From Chitinophaga sancti (lineage in GTDB: Bacteria; Bacteroidota; Bacteroidia; Chitinophagales; Chitinophagaceae): a stretch of 64,000 nt of DNA. The position numbers and the translations under genes are program-made. Positions 17,718 to 31,100 of the stretch are shown here, in pieces. The stretch's first letter is position 1, and each line of letters starts with the position of its first letter. The notes beneath the pieces are model-generated. The model was not told the origin of the DNA. It saw only the letters and a program-made list of their open reading frames with translations, and ran no database searches. The stretch lies in NCBI RefSeq assembly GCF_034424315.1, contig NZ_CP139972.1, forward strand, positions 2,356,001 through 2,420,000. The letters are read 5' to 3'.

Positions 17718-19022
17718 TCAGGAGAGCGTTGCAGGCTCCTGCGCCACACAACGACCATCGTATTTTTGTTGATTAAAGGATAGCATCTGCAGCAGTTCTC
17801 CTGACGACATTTTCTTCTTCCGTCTTACGGCATTATTTCTGATATGCCCGGTGAATGGAATCTTACCAGGGTCCGACCAATAAATAAACCCGGCTTCGTC
17901 CAGCTGGGCACCGGTTAAGCAACGATTATCCGGATGCAAACAATAAGGCACATCCCAATAGCCGCTTTTGAAAGCCTTCTCCATGCCCTCTTCCAGGTTG
18001 CGCCCCAGGTTCAGCAACAGGTTAATCAGGAAATCCGCTTCTTCAAAAATCTGCGTTGTCCACGCAGCTACTTCCGGCGTCACCGCCTGGTTACGTGGTG
18101 TAGCGGAAGCCACCGCATCGCACCAGGTAAGGGAATTAATGTTATCTTCTATCAGTGGAATCTGGTGCGCTTCTTTAACGGTTTTCACAATTAGTCTTTC
18201 TGCACCACCTTCTACGGCTATACGTGCGCTTTCTTCTATCAGTGCGCGTGCGCCATCAAACGACTGCGGAAACTTCCCCATGAAAGTATAGAATACTATA
18301 TGCCAGTCGCTTTCCGGGCCGAGGTATTTATTGCCCAGCTGCCGTAATGCATGCAGTGCAGCAGCATCCTGTGCCGGATGCGTGCCTTGCGCCAGACTGA
18401 GTGAGTACGACTTTACACCATTCTCTATCATGAACAAGGCTTCTGCAATGGTGATGGCAATGAGAATGGCGGGTGGGCATAACTGCCCCATCATGCAACC
18501 GCCGAAGCTCTCAATATGCCAGGGATCATCGCTGGCTTCCCCAAAGAGGCGGCAACATGTACGCCACGCGTCCAGGCTGCGCACGAGCGGAATACGGCCG
18601 TAAGGAAAACAGTAAGATATAGGCCCCCCTTCAATGGCATCGATGCCTGCGCGTATGGTGGCCTTGAATATTTCTACCGGAAGCGGACTGCCATGTCGGA
18701 TCTGCACAGGAAAATCTATCTCCCTGATGCCGGCAATCAGCGATTCATTCTCTGATTGCGGATAGCTTACAATCGGGTAACCATTCAATGAAAGGCCCTG
18801 TTCAATAGCACGGGAAGCGCTGGCAAAATCGCCGCTACGGGTAAAACTATCCAGGGTAATAGTACCAATGGTGGGTGCCTGCACACCTTTAACGGCCAGC
18901 AAACCGTTGCGCATGCGCTCCCTGTCGCTGAAGCCCATACGGGGCTGCACCACCAGGCGTTGCTGTGCAAACTTCGCCTTTACGAAATTGTGAAAATATG
19001 AGGTAGACATAGTATCCTGCAT
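17718..19022 (-). CDS. glmE: Glutamate (methylaspartate) mutase, large subunit
   Basis: A 434-residue TIM-barrel enzyme resembling the epsilon subunit of clostridial glutamate mutase: LVVQPRMGF near the start, QIRHGSP (the substrate-binding Arg of the family QxRHG motif), EGGPISYCFPY, ESFGGCMMGQLCPP and a C-terminal YWDVPYCLHPDN segment in the family order. It carries out the radical carbon-skeleton rearrangement of glutamate to 3-methylaspartate with adenosylcobalamin bound by the small subunit. It lies 20 bases after the exporter and 42 before the small subunit. Met1 and Met5 are both possible starts. The role here is probably to supply 3-methyl-Asp to the A domain with the Asp-like code in the synthetase at 20714-32302. 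Confidence 0.9.
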   Translation of the reverse strand: MQDTMSTSYFHNFVKAKFAQQRLVVQPRMGFSDRERMRNGLLAVKGVQAPTIGTITLDSFTRSGDFASASRAIEQGLSLNGYPIVSYPQSENESLIAGIREIDFPVQIRHGSPLPVEIFKATIRAGIDAIEGGPISYCFPYGRIPLVRSLDAWRTCCRLFGEASDDPWHIESFGGCMMGQLCPPAILIAITIAEALFMIENGVKSYSLSLAQGTHPAQDAAALHALRQLGNKYLGPESDWHIVFYTFMGKFPQSFDGARALIEESARIAVEGGAERLIVKTVKEAHQIPLIEDNINSLTWCDAVASATPRNQAVTPEVAAWTTQIFEEADFLINLLLNLGRNLEEGMEKAFKSGYWDVPYCLHPDNRCLTGAQLDEAGFIYWSDPGKIPFTGHIRNNAVRRKKKMSSGELLQMLSFNQQKYDGRCVAQEPATLS

Positions 19023-19042
19023 TGTTTTGGGTCATTCAAATC

Positions 19043-20695
19043 CTACACGGCCATGGCTGGCTGGCGTACATCGCTCTGTACGCGGCCATAGTCGAACCGC
19101 AGCACACGTTCCGCATAGTCGAAATAGGCGTCGTCGTGTGTAACAGCAATTACCGTTTTACCCATCGCTTTCATTTCAGGCACCAGCACCTTGTAAAAGA
19201 ATGCGCGGAATACCGGATCCTGTTCTGCTGCCCACTCATCCAGGATGATAATTTCTTTCTCCTCCATCAGCGCATATATCAGCGCCAACCTTTTCTGCTG
19301 ACCCTTGGAAAGGGTTGCCTTGATGACGTTCTTCTGCTCATTGAATGTAACAATGTCGGTTAAACGCATTTTGTTCAGCAATTCCATCAGCCGCGCGTTA
19401 TTGCGGTTCAGTTCAAAATCGTCATAGTTCTCGGTAAACAGGCAATGGTCTGTATGAATGGCTACCAGCTGATCGCGATACCAGGGATAGGTTTGCGGGG
19501 TAATGCACTCATCATTGAAATAGATGTGTCCTGATTTGGGCATGTACAGGCCAGTGAGCAGATGAATGAACGTGCTCTTGCCACTGCCATTACCGCCGGT
19601 AATGAATATAGTTTCCCCTTTCCTGATCTCCAGGTTCAGCGGTAGCAGGCGGAAAGTTTCAGCACGTATCTCATCGTAATATTCATAAGTAACATTATCG
19701 AAGCGGATAGACTGAAAGCCCACGTCAGCCCGTGGATCATTACCATGACCCAACTCAATGGTGCGGGAGGCACTCACTACCTTGTCAAATTCCTCCAGGC
19801 GTGTTACCGCAATATGCATCAGTGTAAACTCCCTGATTTCCGTAATAATGATACTCATTGGCCCCATCAGATACAGCAGGGTTACAATAAAACTGCTGCT
19901 CACCACCTGCCCCGCATGCAGCAAAGCAGGCAGCATGAACAGGATGATACCGATCATCAGGTACCATACATAACTGCCCATTAGCTCATTGCCCATATGG
20001 CGGATCAGGGTTTTCACAGTGAGGTCCTTTGCGCGCCCGCGATTAACAGAGATGTGTTCAAAAATATTATCGCTGCGATCGCGGCTCATCTTGATTTCCC
20101 GGAACCCACGCAAAAAATCGTTCATGTTCTGCTGATAGATATTTGCGAGGTCTCTTACGGTGGTCATGTCCTGGTGAACCGCCATGTTACGGAAGTAATA
20201 CAGGGTGGCCAGCACGCCCAGTATGCCCGTGATAAGGGCTGCGCCAGGAAGGTTGATATAGAAGAGATAAATGACCCCGATGGCCACCATTACCACTGCA
20301 TTAAATGATTCTATGAACGCTTGTGGAAAGCGCTGCAAAGTGGTAACATCGGCTACGGCGGTACGAACTTTTTCATCGCCCAGTTTCTGGTATTCTTCGT
20401 AATTGGTGAAGCGCAGTTTGTCGAAAATAGACAGCCCCAGGTCATTACCCAGATCATAAGTCAGGCGGATCATGTACGATTGAAAATAGCGGGATGTAAC
20501 AAACGACAGCACAATCAGGACGGTGTAGATCTGCCAGTCGTATTGATCCACAAAAGGTAAAGGCGTATTGGTCACCTTGTTGTTGATCAGCAGTAGCAGT
20601 GTGCTTCCCCAGATGCTGTTAATTAACCCCAGCAGGGCCAGCATTACGAAAAATCCTTTCGATTTTTGCTGAAGCATTTTTAGCAGTATCATCAT
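19043..20695 (-). CDS. Cyclic-peptide export ABC transporter, SyrD/PvdE type
   Basis: A 550-residue half-transporter: hydrophobic membrane domain (1 to about 320) and a C-terminal ATPase with Walker A GGNGSGKST near 369, signature LSKGQQKR near 464 and Walker B IIILDEWAAEQDP near 482. These are hallmarks of inner-membrane exporters of non-ribosomal peptides. It lies 18 bases after the last NRPS gene and 20 before the mutase large subunit, so it is embedded in the operon and probably moves the lipopeptide to the periplasm. A paralogue serves the neighbouring cluster (3563-5224). Confidence 0.92.
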   Translation of the reverse strand: MMILLKMLQQKSKGFFVMLALLGLINSIWGSTLLLLINNKVTNTPLPFVDQYDWQIYTVLIVLSFVTSRYFQSYMIRLTYDLGNDLGLSIFDKLRFTNYEEYQKLGDEKVRTAVADVTTLQRFPQAFIESFNAVVMVAIGVIYLFYINLPGAALITGILGVLATLYYFRNMAVHQDMTTVRDLANIYQQNMNDFLRGFREIKMSRDRSDNIFEHISVNRGRAKDLTVKTLIRHMGNELMGSYVWYLMIGIILFMLPALLHAGQVVSSSFIVTLLYLMGPMSIIITEIREFTLMHIAVTRLEEFDKVVSASRTIELGHGNDPRADVGFQSIRFDNVTYEYYDEIRAETFRLLPLNLEIRKGETIFITGGNGSGKSTFIHLLTGLYMPKSGHIYFNDECITPQTYPWYRDQLVAIHTDHCLFTENYDDFELNRNNARLMELLNKMRLTDIVTFNEQKNVIKATLSKGQQKRLALIYALMEEKEIIILDEWAAEQDPVFRAFFYKVLVPEMKAMGKTVIAVTHDDAYFDYAERVLRFDYGRVQSDVRQPAMAV

Positions 20696-20713
20696 TTCTG
20701 TTTTTGAAATAGA

Positions 20714-22105
20714 TTATTTAGATAAGGGTTTTCTTTTCCGTTTGCCTACGCCGGTATTGGCGAATGCATCTTTCAGGTGGGCTGCTGTGGTGAGCCTGAT
20801 ACCGGTTACCGCGCCTTCCGGATGCCGCAGCATGTGCTGCACCACGACCTGGAAATGATGGCTGATAACAGCGATATCTGTAGCCTGTAGGAGACTGCTG
20901 TTGTAATTAAAGCGAACAACCAGCTCATTGCCGACACCCACAAATAAGGACAGCAGATAATTATTGTGCTCATGCATGCAAATGTTATCCAGCTGCAATC
21001 TCCGGTCTTCGTTCTCCGCCTGCTCTCCCAGTGGATAGTTCTCGAAGAACAACACACTATCAAACAGGTCTGCGATGCCGGTGATCTCCTGCAGCGATTC
21101 CAGGCTTATATACGGCTGACTGGCTGCCAGACTATGTCCGTCCTGCAAGCCCTGTAGCCATGCTATCAGCGGCACTGCCGGTGAAATGGCTGCGGCCAGC
21201 GGAATAATATTGATATATGGGCCCACCCTGCGTTCCACCTGATCTATTTCAGCGGGGCGTGTAGTAAGGATTACTCCATATACGATATTTCTGCTGCGGG
21301 TATACTTGTATAATAAGAACGCCCATACGCCCTGAATGAAAGTATTCATGGTGATATGATGCTGCTGGCAGAATTGAGAGATAGCAGCTGTTTGCCGCTC
21401 ATCCAACAGGAGTTTTTCATCGCGGAAGATACCGGGTGCAAAGTTCCTGTCCGCCCGCGTACCCGCAAATGGCAGCCACAGTGGGGCTTTCAGCGCCTTC
21501 AGGTGCTGCTGCCAGAAACCGGCTGCAACATGTTGATCCTGCGATGCTGTAAAACGGATGTAGTCCTCATAATTGTCCGCAGTGCCTTTCATAAGCGGTC
21601 GGCCCTGGAGCAGGTCTTCACTGGCTTTCATCCATTCATCTACCAGGGTAGACATGGACCAGCCGTCCAGGATAATATGATGCAGGGTCCACACCATTTT
21701 CAGCCTTCCACCGGGTAGGTGGATGTAGGCAATGCGCATCAGCGGCGGTTGAGACAAGTCGAAATCAGTATGTTTATCCTGCTCCAGGAAGGCCTCCACA
21801 GCTGCTTCCACCATGTCGGGTTCCAGGTTTTCATAATGCAGCGTAACCGATGGCATGGATACATTTTGATGCACACCCTGTACTGCATGCTCCGTTAGTT
21901 CATGATAAATAGCCGTGCGTAATATGCTGTGATTGGCTATTACATGATTCCAGGCCTGTTGCAGCAGGTTTTCGTCTGCACCTGTCACATCACAATTTAC
22001 CTGTACCAGCCAGGTGCCATTTTGCGGCACACGGATGCTGGCATGAAGCATCTGCTGCTGTACTGGCCCAAGTGAATACACCTGTTGCGGCTGATGTGTA
22101 CGCAA
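20714..22105 (-). other. Terminal condensation domain with no following A-T or TE
   Basis: Residues of about 3400-3862 form a full condensation domain with an intact HHIILDGW. It follows an E domain, as expected for a D-donor type. No carrier domain or thioesterase comes after it, and the next gene is the exporter. It could catalyse chain release or macrocyclization, or it could hand over to an A-T protein encoded elsewhere. The separate A-T-C protein at 7130-10414 is a formal candidate. Confidence 0.8.
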
Positions 22106-25100
22106 CAGGTGATCCAGTTGCGAAATAGTGATGCTGCCGGTAAGCCCGAAATCCGACGGAGAGGCCACCGGCTGCGGCAATGCCAGCGCGGCATCCAGGA
22201 GTTCCTGCAATAGCACAATATTGCGTGCCGCCAGTATTTCAATGTTGGCTACATTATATTGGGCCGGATTGAAGGTCCAGGAGATGTAAAGCTGTCCTTC
22301 TGCTACCGACACAGTGATTTCCAGTTTGGCATTAAAAGCATTGTTGCCACCAACGGATTCACCGGTGCTTTCTGCAGCAATACTCAGGTTACCTGCGTTG
22401 CTGGTGATATTATCGAGCTGACCGAGATAATTGAATATAATGTCTGTTGCGGGGAGACGTAAGCTCTCTCTGATGGCCATATTTGGGTGCAGGTAGCGTA
22501 GTGCTCCATAGCCCATGCCTTTTGCCGGCAAAGCGCGCAGTTGTTCTTTTACATGGCGGACCAGATCGGCGCTGGCAACACCTTGTCCCGTTTCCAGCAA
22601 CAGCGGATACATATTGGTAAACCAGCCTACTGTTTGCGTGGTGTCCAGCTCCGGTGCGATGGCTTCACGGCCGTGGCCTTCCAGGGTGATCAGCACCCGG
22701 CTGTTTCCGCTCCACTCGCTGATAGTACGTGCCAGCGCGGCCAGCAGCCAGTCGTTAATACCGGTATTATACACTTGCTGTGCTTTACCAAGCAGGTTAC
22801 GTGTGACCGTTACCGGCAATTTTACTGTATGTGTATGCACCTGGCTGCGTGCAGCGGCCGGCGCCTTCCTGTCTGTTGGCAGGGGTGTGTATGCATTAAC
22901 AATATGTTCCCAGTACGGCAGCTCACTCAATGTGGCAGGCGACACCGCATACCTGCAAAGCGCATCCTGCCATTGGCGGTAGGAAGATGTTTTTGCCGCT
23001 GCAGGTAACACCGTACCTGTTAGTGCTGCTTCCAGCATAACCGCCATATCCTCCAGGATAATTCTCCACGACACGCCATCCACCACCAGGTGATGCACGG
23101 CAATAAAGAGCCGGTTGTTCGCTTCCGTTAGCGGTGTCTCAATCCGTACACATTGCTGCAGGGGCCCGGCTTCAATATCCAGGCTGGCCTGATAGCGTTC
23201 ACAGATGGCGGTGATCTCATCTCCATTGGTGGCAGTTTCATTTACCACTACCGGCATGGCTTCTCCGTATTCCTGCATCCAGCTGCCCTTGTGCTGCCGA
23301 TAACGTGCACGCAGCATGTCGTGGCGTTCCGCCAGCGCCGTCAGCACAGTATTTAGAATAGCTGCATCCAGGGATTTATCTATGTGCAGAAGTATGGATT
23401 GATTAAAATGATGCGCCGCTGCAAACTGCTGTTCAAAGAACCAATACTGCACTGGCAGCAGGCCCACTGATCCTGTCAGCTGCCCCTGCTCCGCCATTAT
23501 TTCACGGGTGGTTGACACTGCTGTGGCCAGCGCCGCGATATGCTGATGACGGAATATATCCCGCGGATGCAGTATGTAACCGGCACGGCGGGCGCGGCTC
23601 ACCAGTTGGATAGAGATAATTGAATCGCCACCCAGTTCAAAAAAGTTATCGTATATGCTAACCCGGGGCACCTGCAGCAATTCCTCCCAGATGCGCACCA
23701 GGGCCTTTTCTGTTTCGTTGCGGGGGCCGGTATACGTGGTCGTATCTGCCGCAGTCTCTTCTACTGCCGGCAAGGCCTGCTTATCAATTTTCCCGCTGGC
23801 AGTAACCGGCAGCCTGTCCATTTCAACAAGTGAAGGAATCATATATTCCGGCAGCCTGCCCCGCAGGAAGTCCGTCACAGCCTCCCTGTTAAACTCACCC
23901 ACCGGCACAACATATGCCACCAGGCTAAGCCTGTTGCGTTTGTTGTTGCGCGCCATTACCACTGCCTGTTTTACAAGTGCGCATTCCTGCAGCACGTTAT
24001 TGATTTCACCCAGCTCTATGCGATAACCACGGATCTTCACCTGGTCGTCTATCCTGCCCAGGAATTCTACATCGCCCGAAGGCAGCCAGCGGCCAAGATC
24101 GCCCGTGCGATAACAGCGGCCACCCTGCACCGGCAGGAAAGTATCTGCGATAAACTTTTCACAGGTCAGTTCCGGACGATTCAGGTAACCACGTGCCACA
24201 CCCGGCCCTCCTGCACATATTTCTCCTGCTACCCGCGGCGGGCAGATGTTATTGTATTTATCCAGTACATATACGCGAACATTCGCTACGGGCGGCCCAA
24301 TCACCACTGTGGACTGCAGCAGCGGATTATCTGTAAGCGTGGTAATGATCGTATTTTCTGTAGGACCGTAGGCATTATATACCCTGATACCTTTTTCTTT
24401 GAAGTACTTTGCATCTTCAGGCAGCAACGCCTCACCTCCTGAAATAATGGTATGGATCGTACCTGTATTTTCCCGGATAGCATGCTGATAAGACGGCGGC
24501 AGCAGCACGATTTCCACCTTATGCCGGTTTACCATGCTGCCAAATCCATCAGCCGCCAGCAAGGTATCCTGCTTAGGCAACACCAGGCATCCACCGCTGA
24601 GCAGCGAGGTAAATATCTCATAGCAGGAAGCATCGAAACCGAAGGACGAGAATTGCAGGAATCGTTGTCCGGGCCGCAGGTCCAGTGCAGTAATAAGCCC
24701 TTTCACCAGGTTCACCACTCCACGATGCTCAACCAGCACACCTTTAGGGCGGCCGGTACTACCAGAAGTATAAATCACATAGGCCAGGTTGCCAGCCTGG
24801 TGATTTACAGGCAATGGCTGGGCTGCAGATAAATCCTGCAGGGTATCCAGTACCACCAGCTGCAGGCTGATATCCAGGTTCATCACCGGATCGCAGCTAC
24901 TGCTGGTAAGCATGATAGCGGCGCCACTGTCTTCCACCGTGTATTGAATCCTTTCACGGGGATAGGCCGGATCTATAGGTAAATAAGCTGCTCCTGCCTT
25001 GAGTATGGCCAGGATACCAGTGATCATGTCAATAGATCGCTCCAGGCACATCGGCACGAGTGTGCCTGCTGCCACACCTAGCTGTTGCAGGTAGTACGCC

Positions 25101-28100
25101 AGTGCGTCCGAACGCCTGTCCAGTTCTGCATATGTTACCTGCGCGTCGTCGGTAACCAGGGCCGTGAAATCTGGATGTATGGCCACCTGGTGTGCAAACA
25201 TCTCCAGTATATTATCTGTTTCTGCAATTGCGAAACCGGGAGTGCTATTGTTAAATTGGTGCAACACAAGTTCCAGCTCGTCCGCCTGTAACATAGGCAG
25301 TGCGCCGATCTGCGCATCAGGCGTAATGGAAATTGCTTCCAGCAGCTGCAGGAAATGACGTACCAGTTGAGCAATTGTATCTGGTGTAAATAAATCCGTG
25401 CAGTATACCACGTTACCCTGTATACCATCCTCCGATTCCTCCAGGGAAAAGCTGACATCTACTTTAGCAGTTGTCTGATCCAGATCCTCGGCTATCAGCT
25501 GTAAATCCGCCAGGGTACTGTTATTTGAAGCGGGAGTATTATTCAGGGCAAACATCGCCTGGAATAAAGGGGTGGCAGACAGCTCCCTGGAGCCACCGGC
25601 AATATCTACCACTTTTTCAAAGGGCAGTTCCTGGTGTTCATATGCACTGAGCGTCGTAGCCTTCACCTGCTGCAGCAATGTGGTAAATGCAGGGTTGTTG
25701 CTAAGGTCAGTACGGAGTGCGAGTGTATTTACAAAGAAACCGATCAGACCTTCTACCTCCTGCCTGGTTCTGCCTGCAATTGGCGCACCCACACAAATAT
25801 CATCCTGCCCCGTGTAGCGGTGCAGCAATACTTTGAAGGCCGTCAGCAACGTCATAAACAGTGTAGCATCTTCGTGCAGGCTTAGCTGCTTTAATGTTTG
25901 TGTTTGTACCGTATCAATATGGAATGTATAGCAGGCACCGCGTGTGCTCTGTACTGCCGGCCTTGGAAAATCCGTCAGCAGGTTGAGTGGTGCCACATCC
26001 GCCAGTTGATTTTTCCAGTAGGCCGCCTGTAATGCAAGCCTGTCGCTGGTAAAATACCGGCGCTGCCACAGCGCAAAATCGCGGTACTGCACATTCAGCT
26101 GCGGCAATTCAGCCACAGTGCCCGTGTTGTAAGCATTATACAATGCTGACAATTCGCGGATGGTAATACCTACAGACCAGCCATCTGTTGCAATATGATG
26201 CATCAGTATCAACAGTGTATGTTCCTCCTGCCCTATCTCCATGAGCCAGGCTTTCAGCATATAATCAGCGGATAACCGGAACGGCTGTGCTACCCGTTCA
26301 TTTACGGCTGCATGCAGTAGGCGCTGGTCAGCATATTGCGGATTACGGATGATTTGCAACTGCCAGTCTTCCACATTGCGGACCGACTGATATGCCTTAC
26401 CGTCTTCCTCTGTAATGATGGTTCTTAATACCTCGTGACGCTCCAGCAGTCCGCGTAGGGCAAGTTCCAGCGCGCCAATATTGAGCTTACCATTTATCCG
26501 CAGCAATACCGGCATATGATACTGCACGCTGCCCTCCAGCTGATCGATAAACCAGAGGCGTTCCTGTGCAAACGACAGCGGTACTTTTTCTGTACCTGTA
26601 TAAGCGGTGATGGCGGGTAACGCATTTTGAGCGGCAGTGAGTACCGGCGCCAGTTCCGCAATCGTTTGACTGGTAAATATATCCTTGGGAGACGCCTGCA
26701 GCTGCATTTCCTCCCTGATAGCGGAAATAAGCCGGGTTGCCAGCAGTGAGTGCCCTCCCAGCGCAAAGAAATTATCATAAATACCTACCAGTGAAATACC
26801 GAGCAAACGTTCCCAGATTGTTGCCAGCTGCGTCTCCGTTTCATTTCGTGGTGCCACATATCCTGCTGCTTCCGGCTGCGGTTCCGGCAGCGCCTTTCTA
26901 TCTATTTTACCATTGGCATTCAGCGGCATTACATCCAGCGCAATCAGCGACGCAGGCACCATATAAGCCGGCAGTACTTTTGCCAGGAACGACCTGAGAT
27001 CTTCCTGCTCACCCGTTTCCGTTAACGTATAATATCCTGCCAGCATTTTCTCATTATTGCTCTTGCGATGCACTACCACCACCGCCTCTTTTACACCGGC
27101 ACAGGTTTGCATTACAGCCGCTACTTCATCGGGCTCCACACGATATCCGCGGATCTTTACCTGATCGTCTAAACGCCCAAGAAACATGATACGGCCATCT
27201 TCTCCCCAGGCAACCAGGTCACCGGTTTTATACATTCTTATGCCAGCATGTTCTATAAACTGCCTGGCGGTACGTTCTCCATCATTGATATATCCACGGC
27301 TCAAACCACCGCCACCCAGCAGCAACTCTCCAGGAATACCCTTTGGCACTATACGCTGGTGTTTATCCATGATATACACCAGGTCGTTCGTCATCGGATA
27401 ACCAATAGCAGCTTCCTCCTCTATCCTGTTATCCACGCGGAACAAAGTGGCAAAGGCGGTTATCTCTGTAGGTCCGTAACAATTATATATTATCAGCTCA
27501 GGGGAATGCTGGTGCAGCTTACGTATATGCGGCGCAGACATGGCCTCGCCGCCGGTGTAGAGCCGGTGCATACCCCGGAATATGGCCGGGTTAATATCCA
27601 CCAGCTGATTTAGCCAGGAAGTGGTGAAAAATGCCACACTCACCGCGCGGGTTTGCAACGCTACCGCCAGCTGCCGGGGATCCAGCAATTGTGGCAATGG
27701 CAGCAGGTGCACACAACCACCATTCAGCAGCGGGCCCCATATTTCAAAAGTTGCGGCATCGAAAGAGAGGGAGCCGGTTTGTAAAAAAACATCCTGCGCT
27801 GAGAAATGCAGCAGTGGCTGTTCCCTCAACCGGCTAACGATATTACGATGCTCAATCATCACACCTTTAGGCGTGCCGGTGGAACCTGAGGTAAACATAA
27901 TGTACGCCAGTGAATCTCCGTTTACGGCTGCCATGGGTGCTGCCGGTGTTATATGCTCCCATTCTGTATCGGGCGTATAAATTACAGGTACCTGCTGATG
28001 CAGCTGCTCCCGGATATTTGCATCATCCGTAATTACCGCAGCTGCCTGTGTGAGTTCCAGCAGTTGCAGCAACCTGTCTACCGGCAGATGCACTTCCACA

Positions 28101-31100
28101 GGCAAATAGGCGCCTCCCGCCTTCAGCGTGGCCAGCATAGCCACCACAAATTCAGCGCTGCGGCTCATGGCCACCATCACCACCTGTTGTGGCTGCAGTG
28201 AACTATGCTGCTGCAGCAAGGTAGCCAGCCTTCCGGCCTTTGTATTCAGATCCTCGTAGTTATAACTTGTATGCGCATCCACTACTGCCGTAGCCAGCGG
28301 AGCTTCCGCCACCTGCTTTTCAAATTCACCGTGAACAGTAAGCGCAGGATGCGTTGGGCTGTAAGTGCCGGCAAAACTGGCTATCTCCTGTAATTCTCCG
28401 GCAGACAAATACTCCACCTCTTCAATCAACAGACCAGGATTTGCAGAAACAGCTTCAATTAAATTACCAAGGTGCTCCAGCATCCGCTGCATACGCACCT
28501 CCGCGAAAAGATCACTATAGTATTCAATGCCCATCGTCAATCCATCGGCGCCTTCTTCAAAATCTATAGTGAGGTCAAACTTGCTCACCGGTTTCTGGTT
28601 GCTGAAAGGAATCGCACGCAGTCCACTCTGATCCAGTAACCCATCGCGGGCAACCGTGTTATTCTGCATTACCACCATCACGTTGAACAATGGCGGGCGG
28701 CTCATATCTCGCTCCAGTTGCAGGTCGTCGATCAGCTGATCAAAGGGGTACGACTGATGTTCATAACCCTCGAGCAGGGCATCCTTCACGGTGCCTCGTA
28801 CAAATTGATCAAAAGATTCGCCTTCCCGGATAGCAGTACGGATGGCGAGTGTGTTTACATAAAACCCAATCTGGTCTGCGAGGCTTGCATGTTCGCGCCC
28901 TGCTACCGGTGTACCTACGATCAGGTCGGCCAGACCGGTGTAGCGGTACAGCAGGGATTTTACAGCGCCCATCAGTACCATGTACAGGCTCAGGTTATTG
29001 GCTGCAGCATATTGCTGCAGTTTATTTTGTACAGATGCGGGTAATTGTTTGGAGAGATATTCGCCCTTGAAGGTCATGATCTTCGGCCGGTTGAAATCCG
29101 CCGGCAACTCGAGTACCGGTCTATCATTTCCCAGGCGGCCCAACCAGTATGCACGATGTGCATCAGCTGCATCGCTTGCCAGCAGCGCGTTCTGCCAGGC
29201 TGTAAAATCCTTGTACTGAATATGTAACGGCGCTAATGCGACCTGTAAATTATTCGTATAAGCGTGATAAAGCTTCAATATGTCTGAGAAAAATACGCCG
29301 GTGGACCATCCATCAGAAATAATATGATGCAGGGTAAACAGGAACATGAAACGCTGATCTTCCAATTGCAGCAGCACAGCCCTTACCAGCGGGCCTTCGG
29401 CAAGATCAAATATCGTTGCTGCTTCCGCGCCGGCTATTTCCGCAGCAACGAAATCTTTGCCGGCAGTATTTCTCAAATCTTTAAACTCCAGGTGAAATCC
29501 TGATTCAGCGGGCGTTTGCACCCGTTGCCGGGGGAGTCCATCTTTTACAACAAACACGGTACGGAGAATTTCATGCCGTGCAACCAGTGTTGTCAGTGCT
29601 TTTTCAAAAGCAGCAACATCTATATTACCCTCCAGGTAGGTTCCATGTGGAATGTTATAGGCTGTGGGCTCAGCGTCCATACCGGCTATCAGCCACATGC
29701 GTTTTTGCGCGTGAGACACTTCGTAATCAGCTTGCTGCGGCACCGGTGTAATATCCGTAAAAGTATCTCCTGTAGCAGATTCCAGCAGCTTCGCCTGTTC
29801 TTCAATGGTTGGATGCAGGAACACTTCTTTCAGCGGAAGGGATACACGCAGTTGCTTATGGATCATGGCAATCAGCTGGGTAGCCTTGAGTGAGTGGCCG
29901 CCAATTTCAAAGAAGTTATCGGTTACGCCTATGCCTGAAATATCCAGCAACTGTTCCCATATTTCTTTCAGCTGCGTTTCCGCAGTGGTACGCGGTTCTA
30001 CAGCACTTCCCCTGAACTGCGGCCTGTAATCGCCGGCATCCGGCAACGCGCGCTTATCTATTTTTCCATTGGGCGTAAGCGGCAGGCGCTGTAATGGAAT
30101 ATAGTAAACCGGAATCATGTAGTCAGGCAGTCGGCCTTTCATGAACTCCTGTATGTCAGTAATATCGGGCGTTTCCGCTTCTGTTACAAAGTAAGCTGCC
30201 AGCTGATCCTGGCCATCCTTACTATACACCAGCACTATGGCATCCCGGACCTGGTAATGATCTTTCAACGTTTCTGCCACTTCATCCAGCTCAACGCGGA
30301 AACCGCGGATCTTCACCTGGTTGTCTATCCGGCCAAAGAATTCCAGCTTCCCTGAAGGAAGCCAGCGGCCATGATCTCCTGTGCGATATAGTTTCTCGCC
30401 CGGGCGGAACGGGTTATCAATGAATTTCCTGGCGGTCAGTTCTTCCCGCCGGTGATATCCTTTGCCCACGCCTACCCCGCCGATGGCTATTTCTCCAGGC
30501 ACGCCTACAGGCAATAATTCATTGCGACTGTTGAGCACATACACCTGCTGGTTATCGAAAGGCTGTCCCAGCACTGGTTGACGGGTAAAGTCGCCGATGG
30601 TGTCATTTGTGATCCACCAGGCAACGGAACCGATAGTAGCCTCCGTAGCACCGTAGTGGTTACCTAACTCCACATGAGGATTGCGCTCAAAATATTTACG
30701 CAGGTTCTTCACATTGATAGTTTCACCGCCCTGTTTCAGCATGCGTACAGAAAGGCAGACTTCAGGGTCTTCATCAAACGTAGCACTGTTTACCAGCACA
30801 CCGAAAGTGGAGGGCACCATTTTCAGGAAGGTGATCTGCTCCTGTTTTATATATCGTAATGTTTTGTCGGGATCAAAAAAAGAATCATTGGGTACGTGCA
30901 ATGTGGCGCCGGAAGTAAGCGTAGCCCAGATGTAGCTGTAACAGCCATCAAAGCTGTAGGAGTTGATAAGCATGGTACTGTCCGCCGGTGTTATGGCAAA
31001 GCGTCTCCTGAACCAGCTTACATGGTTGGCCAGCCCCAGGTGATGCACCATAGCTCCCTTTGGCTTTCCTGTAGTTCCGGAAGTATATATCATGTATACC

